16,373 nucleotides of DNA from Eubacteriales Family XIII. Incertae Sedis bacterium (GCA_031289235.1 JAITPU010000041.1:1-16373), one strand, 5' to 3'. Numbered from the stretch's first letter, positions 1 to 7,982 are shown. The notes: generated by a model from the letters alone, not told the origin. Translations and numbers: made by a program.

Positions 1-1778
1 ATGGCGTTGAGGTATACCGTGTGAAGGTTCCGTTCGAGACTTACGGCTATTCCAAGGATATCAGCGTGCCGTTGCCAGACGGTTCTGAATATTATACCGC
101 GAATACTGCAAGCAAGGATTTTTCGGCGGTGTTCGCGGCGACCGCGGCGTCCATCTATTTGCCTGAGGGTGCGTATAGAAACATAAAAGTAGGCGTAGAC
201 GATGATTTTGCTGAGAACATTGCGGATGTGATTGAGTCTTCGTCAGCGGCGAAGCATAATGTAGTGCTTTCCCCGAGGTTGCCAAATAAAAAAATAACGG
301 TTTCGCCCTCTTCCGCCAGCATACTGTCCGACAGCAGCCTTTCGCTGTCAGTTTCATGGTCGGACGTCACTCCTTCGGCGGATTTCGACTCTTCCTTATA
401 TTATGATTATTCGAAATCGACATACTATACGCCGCTTACCAGCATTGAAGATATGGAGAATAGGTTCAGATGGGAAACCAGCCCGGAGGGCAATGCGGAG
501 CTTTCGTCCGACAGCGGCTTGACGACCGTAGCGAGTAACTTTAAGGGAAACGTGACAGTCAGCGCGATCTTTTTCGGCGACATTGCGTCCGCAAACCTTA
601 CCGTCACGGATATCCCGGATATCCCGGATATCCCGGATATCCCGGATATCCCGACTATCCCGGCTATCACGACGAGCAAGCTTGCGGACGGCAGAGTAAA
701 TGTGCCTTACAGCCAAATTCTTGAGGCGAAAGGCGTAGCGCCTATCAGCTGGGAAATTACATCCGGAGCACTGCCCGGAGGACTTACGCTGGAGGCCCTG
801 ACCGGCGCGATTACCGGCACGCCGACGGCGGCGGGAAGCTTTCCTTTTGAGGTAACGGCGAATAATAACAACGGAAGAAGCGAGCCGAAAAATTTTGTAA
901 TTGTGATATCTCCCCGCAGCGGCGGCGGCGGCGGCAGTGGAGGAGGAGGCGGCGGAGGCGGCGGCGGCGGTTCATCCACCTCCACTTCGACATCTTACGC
1001 CATAAACGTCACGGCATCCTCGGGAGGCGCCGTAAGTGAATCCGGCAGCGTCAGTGTTCTGGAAGGAGGAAGCAAAACTTTCACATTCACGCCTGACGCC
1101 GGTTGGAGAATAAAAGATGTGCTCGTGGACGGAGAGTCGGTGGGTGCGCCCGTGAGATACACATTTGTCGATGTATCCGCCAATCATAGCCTGTATGTCG
1201 CTTTCGAGAGAGGTTTCTCTTTCACAGACATAGCGAATCACTGGGCGGAAGACGCGATCCTTTACGTGGTGGAGCGCGGCCTGTTCAAAGGGATCAGTGA
1301 GACTCTCTTCGCTCCCGACACTCTGGCTAACCGAGCTTCTTTCGTTACTATATTAGGCCGCTACGCGGGCATATCCGATGATACTCCGGCGGTTCCCGGC
1401 GCCTTCACGGACGTCGATTATACCGCTTACTACGCCCCCCATCTGAATTGGGCTGTTGGACAAGGCATCATTACAGGTATTGGCGGAACGCTGTTTGCCC
1501 CCGATGATAATATAACGAGGGAGCAGGCGGCCGTGATCATCATTCGTTATTTGCGGTCTTTGGGTTTGAATTTGAGTTCCGACGGAGCGCTTGGTTTTTC
1601 GGACCTGACGTGGGAGAGCGATTGGGCGAAGGAAGAGATTCTTGTGGCGCAGAAATACGGCGTCATGAGGGGGCAGCTTAACGGAGGCATCATTCTCTTC
1701 AATCCTTTGGCGCCGTTAAGCAGGGGCGAACTGGCGCAGATATGGTTCAACTTCTGCGAAATACAGGGCGTGAGATAA
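1..1778 (+). CDS. SLH-domain surface protein with Ig-like modules (5' end outside window)
   Basis: Probably an exported cell-surface protein held on the wall by three C-terminal S-layer homology modules (nucleotides about 1212-1370, 1410-1560 and 1590-1770; motifs FTDIANHWAEDAI, FTDVDYTAYYAP and a more divergent third copy). Before them, in order: a beta-rich N-terminal segment with a Big_2-like stretch (about 290-600), a (DIP)n linker (609-671), a putative Ig (He_PIG-like) domain with the LPGGLTLE...TGAITGTPTAAG pattern (about 672-908), a poly-glycine/Ser-Thr hinge (918-995), and a domain resembling the divergent InlB B-repeat (about 999-1205, GWRIKDVLVDGESVG). A GTG at position 21 could be read as a start, but the frame is open upstream to the window edge, no Shine-Dalgarno site precedes it and no signal peptide follows it. 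I therefore treat the gene as truncated by the window. The SLH assignment is firm; the ligand or adhesion role is unknown. Confidence 0.9.
   Translation, partial: GVEVYRVKVPFETYGYSKDISVPLPDGSEYYTANTASKDFSAVFAATAASIYLPEGAYRNIKVGVDDDFAENIADVIESSSAAKHNVVLSPRLPNKKITVSPSSASILSDSSLSLSVSWSDVTPSADFDSSLYYDYSKSTYYTPLTSIEDMENRFRWETSPEGNAELSSDSGLTTVASNFKGNVTVSAIFFGDIASANLTVTDIPDIPDIPDIPDIPTIPAITTSKLADGRVNVPYSQILEAKGVAPISWEITSGALPGGLTLEALTGAITGTPTAAGSFPFEVTANNNNGRSEPKNFVIVISPRSGGGGGSGGGGGGGGGGGSSTSTSTSYAINVTASSGGAVSESGSVSVLEGGSKTFTFTPDAGWRIKDVLVDGESVGAPVRYTFVDVSANHSLYVAFERGFSFTDIANHWAEDAILYVVERGLFKGISETLFAPDTLANRASFVTILGRYAGISDDTPAVPGAFTDVDYTAYYAPHLNWAVGQGIITGIGGTLFAPDDNITREQAAVIIIRYLRSLGLNLSSDGALGFSDLTWESDWAKEEILVAQKYGVMRGQLNGGIILFNPLAPLSRGELAQIWFNFCEIQGVR
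609..671 (+). repeat. In-frame 9-bp tandem repeat encoding (Asp-Ile-Pro)n
   Basis: Five perfect copies of GATATCCCG (609-653) are followed by two degenerate copies (654-671). They encode DIP five times, then TIP and AIT. The unit is a multiple of three, so copy-number change would lengthen or shorten the linker without breaking the frame. The repeat separates the N-terminal beta-rich part from the He_PIG-like domain and probably acts as an extended proline-containing spacer. Confidence 0.95.
921..971 (+). repeat. Poly-glycine codon run (GGN)n forming a flexible hinge
   Basis: Seventeen successive GGN/AGT codons encode glycine interrupted by one serine, followed by a Ser/Thr-rich tail (972-995). 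Such low-complexity hinges commonly join Ig-like domains to wall-anchor modules in SLH proteins. The frame is intact through the run. Confidence 0.9.
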
Positions 1779-1794
1779 TAGAGATATTAGAGTG

Positions 1795-1822
1795 AAAAAA
1801 CAGGCCGGCCGGCCTGTTTTTT
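1795..1822 (+). terminator. Perfect 28-bp palindromic intrinsic terminator
   Basis: Six A residues (1795-1800), the 16-bp palindrome CAGGCCGGCCGGCCTG (1801-1816) and six T residues (1817-1822) form a perfect inverted repeat 16 bp after the SLH gene stop codon. The GC-rich stem followed by T6 is a classic rho-independent terminator. Because the A tract mirrors the T tract it should work in both directions. It separates the surface-protein gene from rpoN. Confidence 0.92.
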
Positions 1823-1858
1823 CATGGCCGTCGCGACGGGTGATCAGGGAAACGGGAT

Positions 1859-3292
1859 ATGACGCCAGCGGTGAAATCCGGATTCGGATATGACCTGACG
1901 ATCGGGCAGTCGCAGAAAACAGTCATGGCTCCGGAGTTGATCCAGGCTGTTCAGATATTGCAATTCGATATCCAGGAGCTTGAAGCTTATGTCGAAGAGC
2001 AGCTCCTTACGAACCCTGTCCTGGAGTTGGAGGCGGACCTTCCGCCGCGGCCTTCTGAAACTGAAGCGGGGCTTCCGGAAGAGAGTTTCACGGTACGAAA
2101 CGGGAATGATGATTTCGATTGGCCGGAATACCTGAAGGAAAGAGAATATGACGATATAAGCTATGGGCAATGGGGAAAGTCCGGCGGACAAAACAGGCGC
2201 GCCGACGAACACTCATTCTCGCCTCAGACGGATCTTACAGAATATCTGATGTCCCAGCTCCGTTTCTCCGATTTAAAAAAAAGCGACAGAAAGGTGGGAG
2301 AATATGTTATAGAGTCTTTGGATTCAAACGGCTATATGACCCAGTCCGCTGAAGAGATTGCCGCGCGTCTGAAAATCCGCCCGGAAAGGGCCGCGTATGC
2401 CGTAAAGACGGTTCAGAGCTTTGATCCTCCGGGCGTGGGCGCGTCCGGACTGAGAGAATGTCTGTCTATACAACTCGCTCGTCTGGGGATAGAAACGCCT
2501 GAAACGACAATTATCTTGCAAAATCATCTTGAAGATATAGCCGAAAACCGTTTAAACAGTATTTCCAAAGCTCTTTGTCTGCCTGTTTGCGAAGTTCAGC
2601 GAATCGCCGACGTGATCAGAGGGCTTGAACCCAAGCCGGGGAGGAAGTTCGGAACCGCTGCGGGAAGCGGGCGTATCATTCCCGACGCGATCGTCGAGAA
2701 TATCGGCGGAAGCTATGTCGTGACGGTAAACGAGAATACGCCGAAACTCGTGATAAGCGCTTATTGCAGAAAAATCCTGCGGGAAGCGGGCGGAGATTCA
2801 AGCGTTTCCGATTTTCTCGCCGGCAGGTTGGATTCCGCGGTATGGCTCATAAAAAGTATCGAACAACGGAAACAGACTATATACAATGTAGTAAGCGCTG
2901 TGGTAAAATATCAGATAGACTTCTTTGAAAAAGGATGGAAACGGCTGAAACCGCTGAGCCTTAAACAGATCGCCCGCGAGACGGGCGTGCATGAATCGAC
3001 GGTGAGCCGCGCTGTAAACGGCAAATACATGCAAACCCATAGGGGTTTTTTTGAGATAAAATACTTTTTTACGAGCGGAGTATCCGCGAATTCGGGAGGT
3101 TCAGTTTCGTCGGAAAGCATAAAGGCTTTTATAGGTGAAATGATCGCCGGGGAGAACCCGGCTTCGCCCCTGTCGGATCAAGTGATCGCGGATAGGCTTG
3201 TTTCTGATGGCATAAATATATCCAGAAGGACCGTCGCTAAATACCGCGATGAAATGAAGCTGCCTTCCTCATCAAGACGGCGGCGCTATTGA
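1859..3292 (+). CDS. rpoN: RNA polymerase sigma-54 factor
   Basis: Encodes a 477-aa sigma-54, the alternative sigma factor that directs RNA polymerase to -24/-12 promoters and needs an AAA+ activator to open them. Region I is visible at residues 7-58 (GYDLTIGQSQKTVMAPEL, then VQILQFDIQELEAYVEEQLLTNPVLELE). An acidic region II follows, then the core-binding region (about 75-290) and a helix-turn-helix (about 364-400, LSLKQIARETGVHESTVSRAV). The C-terminal RpoN box is SRRTVAKYRDEMKLP (455-469). Length matches the family. The ATG at 1859 has an AGGGA eight bases upstream and comes 36 bp after the previous terminator. The activators and targets are not in the window. Adjacency to gap is also known in other clostridia, where a cggR gene usually lies between; here none does. 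Confidence 0.97.
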   Translation: MTPAVKSGFGYDLTIGQSQKTVMAPELIQAVQILQFDIQELEAYVEEQLLTNPVLELEADLPPRPSETEAGLPEESFTVRNGNDDFDWPEYLKEREYDDISYGQWGKSGGQNRRADEHSFSPQTDLTEYLMSQLRFSDLKKSDRKVGEYVIESLDSNGYMTQSAEEIAARLKIRPERAAYAVKTVQSFDPPGVGASGLRECLSIQLARLGIETPETTIILQNHLEDIAENRLNSISKALCLPVCEVQRIADVIRGLEPKPGRKFGTAAGSGRIIPDAIVENIGGSYVVTVNENTPKLVISAYCRKILREAGGDSSVSDFLAGRLDSAVWLIKSIEQRKQTIYNVVSAVVKYQIDFFEKGWKRLKPLSLKQIARETGVHESTVSRAVNGKYMQTHRGFFEIKYFFTSGVSANSGGSVSSESIKAFIGEMIAGENPASPLSDQVIADRLVSDGINISRRTVAKYRDEMKLPSSSRRRRY

Positions 3293-3379
3293 CGCAGGCT
3301 TACTGTTCAAAAGCCGCCCGCTGATGTCTGGGTGCTTAACCATCGCCGCGCGTGGCCGCGTTAACCTTAAAATCGGCTC

Positions 3380-3395
3380 GCGCGGTTTTCCGCGC
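3380..3395 (+). other. GC-rich hairpin between rpoN and gap
   Basis: GCGCGG-TTTT-CCGCGC is a perfect 6-bp stem with a 4-nt loop. No T tract follows, so it is a weak terminator at best. It sits just upstream of the putative gap promoter and could instead be part of an operator or mark the end of the rpoN transcript. Confidence 0.4.
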
Positions 3396-3399
3396 ATAA

Positions 3400-3429
3400 T
3401 TGCGTATAGCGTAAAAAATAATATATACA
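3400..3429 (+). promoter_or_regulatory. Putative sigma-A promoter of the glycolytic operon
   Basis: TTGCGT (3400-3405) is followed after 16 bp by TATATA (3422-3427), or after 18 bp by TATACA (3424-3429), in a very AT-rich stretch. Transcription would start near 3435, leaving a leader of about 25 nt before gap with the strong site AAAGGAGG (3448-3455). No -24/-12 type sequence was recognised here, so sigma-54 control of gap is not supported by sight. Confidence 0.5.
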
Positions 3430-3460
3430 TATATAAAATACAAAGAAAAAGGAGGAAAAA

Positions 3461-4471
3461 ATGAAAACGAAAGTAGGTATCAACGGATTTGGAAGGATCG
3501 GAAGGAACGCTTTCAAGGCGGCGATAGATAAGGGTGCGGACTTCGATATCGTGGCGATCAACGATGTCACGGATCCGGAAACTCTGGCCCATCTGCTGAA
3601 GTATGACAGTTGCTTCGGAAAATTCAACGGGGAGGTCGAGGCAAAAGAAGACGCTATCGTGGTAAATGGGAAAAAGATCAGGATCGTCGCGGTACGGAAC
3701 CCCGCCGATCTGCCATGGAAGGAATTAGGCGTTGATGTTGTGCTGGAATCCACAGGACTTTTCACAAAGAAAGCCGACGCCGCAAAACACATTCAGGCCG
3801 GCGCGAAAAAGGTTATAATTTCAGCTCCCGCAACGGATGAAGACATCACCGTGGTTATGGGAGTGAACGAGGAGAAATACGATCCGTCCAAGCATCACGT
3901 ACTCTCAAACGCCTCCTGCACAACCAACTGTCTCGCGCCCGTCGCGAAGGTCGTCGACCGGGAATTCGGCGTAAAAAACGGCCTGATGACGACTGTGCAT
4001 TCGTATACCAACGATCAGAAAATTTTGGATTTGCCCCACAAAGATCTCAGGAGGGCGAGGGCGGCGGCCATTTCGATGATCCCGACCACCACCGGCGCGG
4101 CGAAGGCTGTGGCTTTAGTGCTGCCGCAGCTTAAAGGCAAGCTGAACGGGCTGGCGATCCGCGTACCGACCCCGGCGGTTTCTATCGTTGATATCGTTTT
4201 CGAACTGGAAAAATCTGCCACAAAAGACGCGGTAAACGCGGCTCTGAAAAAGGCGTCGGAAGGCGAACTTAAAGGTTTCTTGGGTTACAGCGAAGAAGCT
4301 CTCGTATCCGTGGACTACAAGGGCGACGCCCGCTCATCCATTGTGGACGCGCTTTCCACCATGGTTATAGATGATAAAATGCTTAAAGTGCTTTCGTGGT
4401 ATGACAACGAATGGGGCTATTCCAACCGGGTGGTGGATCTGATCGAATATGTGATCTCCAAGGGACTGTAA
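3461..4471 (+). CDS. gap: Glyceraldehyde-3-phosphate dehydrogenase (glycolytic, NAD type)
   Basis: Catalyses oxidative phosphorylation of glyceraldehyde-3-phosphate to 1,3-bisphosphoglycerate in the cytoplasm. The 336-aa protein has the Rossmann motif INGFGRIGR (7-15), Asp35 in AINDVTD as expected for NAD preference, the active-site motif SNASCTTNC with nucleophile Cys153, and the base His180 in HSYTNDQ. LPHKDLRRARAA and the C-terminal SWYDNEWGYSNR also fit the glycolytic GapA class rather than the NADPH-dependent type. The ATG is preceded by GGAGG with a 5-nt spacer. It is the first glycolytic gene of the block and is separated from pgk by a structured 122-bp spacer. Confidence 0.98.
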   Translation: MKTKVGINGFGRIGRNAFKAAIDKGADFDIVAINDVTDPETLAHLLKYDSCFGKFNGEVEAKEDAIVVNGKKIRIVAVRNPADLPWKELGVDVVLESTGLFTKKADAAKHIQAGAKKVIISAPATDEDITVVMGVNEEKYDPSKHHVLSNASCTTNCLAPVAKVVDREFGVKNGLMTTVHSYTNDQKILDLPHKDLRRARAAAISMIPTTTGAAKAVALVLPQLKGKLNGLAIRVPTPAVSIVDIVFELEKSATKDAVNAALKKASEGELKGFLGYSEEALVSVDYKGDARSSIVDALSTMVIDDKMLKVLSWYDNEWGYSNRVVDLIEYVISKGL

Positions 4472-4483
4472 GCGTTTGAACGG

Positions 4484-4548
4484 ACGGCTTCAGCGTCCTG
4501 ACCGCTGGCTTCCGCTGAAAACAGCTTTGGCCGCTGGCGCCGTTTTTT
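4484..4548 (+). promoter_or_regulatory. Structured gap-pgk spacer, possible partial terminator
   Basis: A stem TTCAGCG/CGCTGAA (4489-4495 with 4513-4519) lies inside an outer stem ACGGC/GCCGT (4484-4488 with 4539-4543) that is followed by six T residues (4543-4548). The left arm can alternatively pair with CGCTG copies at 4503-4507 or 4532-4536, so mutually exclusive folds are possible. This looks like a leaky terminator or processing site that would let gap be expressed more strongly than pgk-tpiA-eno. It is read from base pairing only; no ligand-binding motif is recognised. Confidence 0.35.
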
Positions 4549-4593
4549 CGCTGAGGCCTTAGTCCCCCGCTTTGTTGTTGTAAAGGAATTAAT

Positions 4594-5781
4594 ATGAAAA
4601 AGACGGTGAAAGATATAGACGTGAGAGGAAAGAGGGTCATCGTCCGCTGTGATTTCAACGTTCCGCTGGATGCAAGCGGAAACATCACCGACGAGACGAG
4701 GATTACGGGCGCGCTGCCTACGATCCGTTATCTGATCTCCGAAAACGCAAAAGTGATCCTGATGTCGCACCTGGGGCGGCCCGGCGGGACCGCGGATATG
4801 AAATACAGTCTGAAACCGGTGGCGGACAGGCTCTCGCAGCTGCTCTCACAGGAAGTTTTGTTTGTCAGCTCGCCGGCGGTAGTGGACGGCGCGGTCGTTC
4901 AGGCGGCTGAAAGCCTGAACGAGGGCCGGGTCATGCTGCTGGAGAATTTGCGCTTCCGCAAAGAGGAAACTAAAAACGACGCGGATTTTTCCAGACAGCT
5001 TGCTTCGCTGGCCGATATTTACGTGAACGACGCGTTCGGAACCGCTCACAGAGCGCATGCGTCCACGGCGGGCGTAGCCGCTCATCTGCCCTCTGTGTCG
5101 GGCTTCCTTATCGAAAAAGAAGTGCGCTTTCTGGGTGAGGCCGTCGAGCATCCCAGACGACCGCTTCTGGCGATTTTAGGCGGCGCGAAAGTCAGCGATA
5201 AAATCCTCGTGATCGAAAACCTTCTTGGCAAGGTAGACAGCCTGATAATCGGCGGAGGCATGGCCTTTACCTTTCTGAAGGCCTCCGGCAAAGAAATCGG
5301 CCAATCCATATTGGACGAAAACAGTCTTGATTTGGCCCTTTCTTTGGTTGAAAAAGCGAAGCAAAGCGGCGTAAAGCTTTTGATCACCGTGGATGTGAAA
5401 GCGGCGAAGAGTTTCGATAACAACGCCGAGACGGCGGAATTCAGCGTGGACAGCATACCCGCTGACTGGATGGGGCTTGATATCGGTTCCAAAACAATCG
5501 CGCTGTTTACAGAAGAAATCAAAAAGGCGGGCACGATCATATGGAACGGGCCAATGGGCGTGTTCGAGATGTCCAATTTCGCGACGGGCACGAGACGCGT
5601 TGCGGAGGCGCTTGCGGCTTCGGACGCCGTGACCATAATCGGCGGCGGAGATTCCGCGGCGGCTGTCGAAAACTTCGGACTGGGCGGCAGGATGTCCCAT
5701 ATTTCCACCGGCGGAGGTGCGTCGCTTGAATTTTTGGAAGGAAAAGAACTGCCGGGCGTCGCTGTATTGCAGGACGTCTGA
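4594..5781 (+). CDS. pgk: Phosphoglycerate kinase
   Basis: Transfers phosphate from 1,3-bisphosphoglycerate to ADP, giving ATP and 3-phosphoglycerate. The 395-aa length is typical of bacterial enzymes. The N-terminal substrate-binding signature is VRCDFNVPLD (about residues 16-25), followed by SHLGRPGG. The hinge/nucleotide domain shows LGGAKVSDKI and WNGPMGVFE, and the C-terminus has GGGDSAAAVE and SHISTGGGASLEFLEG. The ATG has AAAGGA six bases upstream. The tpiA start lies 39 bp downstream of the stop, with no terminator between. Confidence 0.98.
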   Translation: MKKTVKDIDVRGKRVIVRCDFNVPLDASGNITDETRITGALPTIRYLISENAKVILMSHLGRPGGTADMKYSLKPVADRLSQLLSQEVLFVSSPAVVDGAVVQAAESLNEGRVMLLENLRFRKEETKNDADFSRQLASLADIYVNDAFGTAHRAHASTAGVAAHLPSVSGFLIEKEVRFLGEAVEHPRRPLLAILGGAKVSDKILVIENLLGKVDSLIIGGGMAFTFLKASGKEIGQSILDENSLDLALSLVEKAKQSGVKLLITVDVKAAKSFDNNAETAEFSVDSIPADWMGLDIGSKTIALFTEEIKKAGTIIWNGPMGVFEMSNFATGTRRVAEALAASDAVTIIGGGDSAAAVENFGLGGRMSHISTGGGASLEFLEGKELPGVAVLQDV

Positions 5782-5820
5782 TTAAGTGTGCGGCCGGAAC
5801 GGCGGAGAAAGGACGGATCC

Positions 5821-6576
5821 ATGCGAAAGAAATTCATTGCCGGAAACTGGAAGATGTTTAAAACCACGAAAGAGGCCCTTGCTTTTGCGGATGAATTTAA
5901 GCGCTTGTACAGGGACGGCGGCGTCGAAGCGGGAATTTGCGCCCCGTTCACTCAGCTTACGGCTTTGAAAGACGCTTTCGCGGGGACTGACATACGTCTC
6001 GGCGCGCAGAACGTGCATTTCGAAGAAAACGGCGCCTATACGGGAGAGATATCCGCGGAGATGCTGGAGGAGATAGGCGTGGATTACTGCGTCATCGGGC
6101 ATTCGGAACGCAGACAGTATTTCGGCGAAACGGACGAAACAGTGAATAAAAAGCTGCACAGGGCTTTCGTTCACGGTATTGTGCCGATACTTTGCGTGGG
6201 CGAAGATCTCGCCGCGCGGGATGCGGGGCGGGCGTTTGACGTCGTGCGGGATCAGCTTCACTACGCTCTGGAGGGAATCGACGCGGCTCAGGTCAGGAGG
6301 TTGGTGATAGCCTATGAACCCATATGGGCCATCGGCACGGGGCGCACGGCGACGCCGGAACAGGCCGGCGAGATGTGCGGTTTCATAAGGCGCGTCGTGA
6401 ACGCCCTTTTCGACAATGAAGCGGGCGAACAGGTTCGCGTACAGTACGGCGGCAGCGTGAAACCCGATAACGCCGGGGAAATTTTGAGCATAGAGGATGT
6501 GGACGGCGCCCTTGTGGGCGGCGCAAGCCTCAAGCCCGCCGATTTTATCAAAATCGTTGAATTTCAGAAAGTGTAG
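5821..6576 (+). CDS. tpiA: Triosephosphate isomerase
   Basis: Interconverts dihydroxyacetone phosphate and glyceraldehyde-3-phosphate. The 251-aa protein begins RKKFIAGNWKM, with active-site Asn9 and Lys11. Electrophile His94 lies in IGHSERR and the catalytic base Glu166 in AYEPIWAIGTG. The phosphate-binding C-terminal loops YGGSVKP and LVGGASL are present. I chose the ATG at 5821 because AAAGGA (5808-5813) lies 7 nt before it and the protein then starts at the usual place; an in-frame GTG at 5788 would add eleven unconserved residues. The stop codon overlaps the ribosome binding site of eno. Confidence 0.97.
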   Translation: MRKKFIAGNWKMFKTTKEALAFADEFKRLYRDGGVEAGICAPFTQLTALKDAFAGTDIRLGAQNVHFEENGAYTGEISAEMLEEIGVDYCVIGHSERRQYFGETDETVNKKLHRAFVHGIVPILCVGEDLAARDAGRAFDVVRDQLHYALEGIDAAQVRRLVIAYEPIWAIGTGRTATPEQAGEMCGFIRRVVNALFDNEAGEQVRVQYGGSVKPDNAGEILSIEDVDGALVGGASLKPADFIKIVEFQKV

Positions 6577-6585
6577 GAGGTAAGC

Positions 6586-7878
6586 ATGTATATTGAAATT
6601 GAGGATATATCCGCGAGAGAAGTGTTGGATTCCAGAGGAAATCCGACGGTGGAAGTTGAAGTGCTTTTGGCGGATAGTTCGATTGGCAGGGCTATCGTGC
6701 CTTCGGGAGCTTCCACTGGCGCGCACGAGGCGGTGGAACTCCGGGACGGCGATAAAAGCCGGTACGGCGGCAAAGGCGTGCTGCAGGCGGTTAAAAACGT
6801 GAACGAAGTCATCGCCGAAGCCTTAGTCGGTTTAAACGCGTCGGATCAGACGGAAATAGACCGCCTTCTTATTGAGCTTGACGGTACGCCTAACAAGGGG
6901 AAATTGGGCGCAAACGCGATTTTAGGAGTTTCTCTGGCCGTCGCCCGCGCCTCGGCCGAAAGTTTGGACCTTCCGCTCTACAGGTACATAGGCGGCGTAA
7001 ACGGCAAGCTGCTTCCCACGCCGATGATGAATATTTTAAACGGCGGACAACATGCGGACAACACCATTGACATTCAGGAATTCATGATCATGCCCGTGGG
7101 CGCGTCTTCATTCAGGGAGGCGCTCAGGGTGGGCGCGGAGATTTTTCACAGCCTGAAAGCCGTTCTTAAAGGCAAGGGCCTCAACACCGCGGTGGGCGAC
7201 GAGGGCGGATTCGCGCCTGACCTTTCCACGAACGAAGAGGCCATAAAAGTCGTCGTGGAAGCCATAGGAAAAGCGGGCTATAAAGCAGGCAAAGACGTGA
7301 AGATCGCGCTCGACGTGGCGGCCACGGAAATGTATGACGCGGGTACGAAACTTTATAACCTCGAAGGCGAAGGCGTTAAGCGCACCGCTGAGGAAATGGT
7401 GGCCTATTACGAAACTCTCTGCGAAAAATATCCCATAATATCCATAGAGGACGGGCTTTCCGAGGACGACTGGGAAGGCTGGAAGCTGATGACCGAAAGG
7501 CTCGGCAAGAAGGTGCAGTTAGTCGGCGACGACCTGTTCGTAACGAACACAGAACGGCTGGCGAACGGCATTAAGTCCGGCGTCGCCAATTCCATCCTTA
7601 TCAAGGTAAATCAGATCGGCACGCTGACGGAAACCATCGACGCTATTGAGATGGCCAAAAAGGCCGGTTATACCGCTATAGTTTCACATCGTTCAGGCGA
7701 GACTGAAGATGTGACCATCGCGGATATAGTCGTCGGGCTGAATGCGGGCCAGATCAAGACAGGTTCGCTTTCCAGAACAGACCGCGTCGCGAAATACAAT
7801 CAGCTTCTGAGATTAGAAGAGGAATTGGGCGCTTCCGCGGTGTACGCCGGAAAAGACGCGTTTTATAGCCTGCGCTGA
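6586..7878 (+). CDS. eno: Enolase (phosphopyruvate hydratase)
   Basis: Dehydrates 2-phosphoglycerate to phosphoenolpyruvate; in many bacteria it is also part of the RNA degradosome or is found on the surface. The 430-aa protein opens with the family's IEDISAREVLDSRGNPTVEVEV. Metal ligands Asp243 (ALDVAATE), Glu288 (SIEDGLSEDDW) and Asp315 (VGDDLFVT), the catalytic base Lys340 (ILIKVNQIGTLTE) and the SHRSGETED loop are all present. AGGAGG (6575-6580) overlaps the tpiA stop codon and is 5 nt from the ATG, so the two genes are tightly coupled. No phosphoglycerate mutase gene lies between tpiA and eno, unlike in many Firmicutes. Confidence 0.98.
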   Translation: MYIEIEDISAREVLDSRGNPTVEVEVLLADSSIGRAIVPSGASTGAHEAVELRDGDKSRYGGKGVLQAVKNVNEVIAEALVGLNASDQTEIDRLLIELDGTPNKGKLGANAILGVSLAVARASAESLDLPLYRYIGGVNGKLLPTPMMNILNGGQHADNTIDIQEFMIMPVGASSFREALRVGAEIFHSLKAVLKGKGLNTAVGDEGGFAPDLSTNEEAIKVVVEAIGKAGYKAGKDVKIALDVAATEMYDAGTKLYNLEGEGVKRTAEEMVAYYETLCEKYPIISIEDGLSEDDWEGWKLMTERLGKKVQLVGDDLFVTNTERLANGIKSGVANSILIKVNQIGTLTETIDAIEMAKKAGYTAIVSHRSGETEDVTIADIVVGLNAGQIKTGSLSRTDRVAKYNQLLRLEEELGASAVYAGKDAFYSLR

Positions 7879-7898
7879 AATTTGCGCAGGCTATTTTT
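7865..7898 (+). terminator. Intrinsic terminator of the glycolytic operon, nested in the eno 3' end
   Basis: TAGCCTGCGC (7866-7875) pairs perfectly with GCGCAGGCTA (7884-7893) around an 8-nt loop, followed by TTTTT (7894-7898). The left arm encodes the last codons of enolase and the TGA stop lies in the loop, so the terminator is fused to the coding sequence. Confidence 0.95.
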
Positions 7899-7956
7899 CC
7901 GCTTGGGCAAGGTTGGATGCGCAGGTTTCCGCCGAGCGCCTTTGCGGATCAACTCA

Positions 7957-7979
7957 AGGGCCGCGCTTTGCGCGGCCCT
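7957..7979 (+). other. Very stable hairpin in the eno-hom spacer
   Basis: AGGGCCGCGC (7957-7966) pairs with GCGCGGCCCT (7970-7979) around a TTT loop, giving 10 uninterrupted and mostly G-C pairs. Neither strand has a T tract next to it, so it is not an ordinary intrinsic terminator. Possible roles are an mRNA-stabilising 3' hairpin, a dispersed REP-like element, or part of a hom leader. Confidence 0.6.
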
Positions 7980-7982
7980 CAG

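Noticed and set aside
609..971. CRISPR-like or non-coding repeats
   Set aside because: The repeats are 3n-length, in frame and continuous with the coding sequence, without spacers.
3293..3460. Sigma-54 (-24/-12) promoter before gap, suggested by adjacency to rpoN
   Set aside because: No GG-N10-GC element with the expected context is visible; a sigma-A-like promoter fits better.
5788..5820. Upstream GTG start for tpiA
   Set aside because: It would add eleven residues absent from the family, while the ATG at 5821 has a well-spaced AAAGGA.
5082..6726. Long antisense open frames over pgk and tpiA (for example 5082-5951 and 5782-6726, minus strand)
   Set aside because: They mirror strongly conserved sense genes, have no ribosome binding sites and no recognisable protein motifs; they arise from GC-biased third positions.
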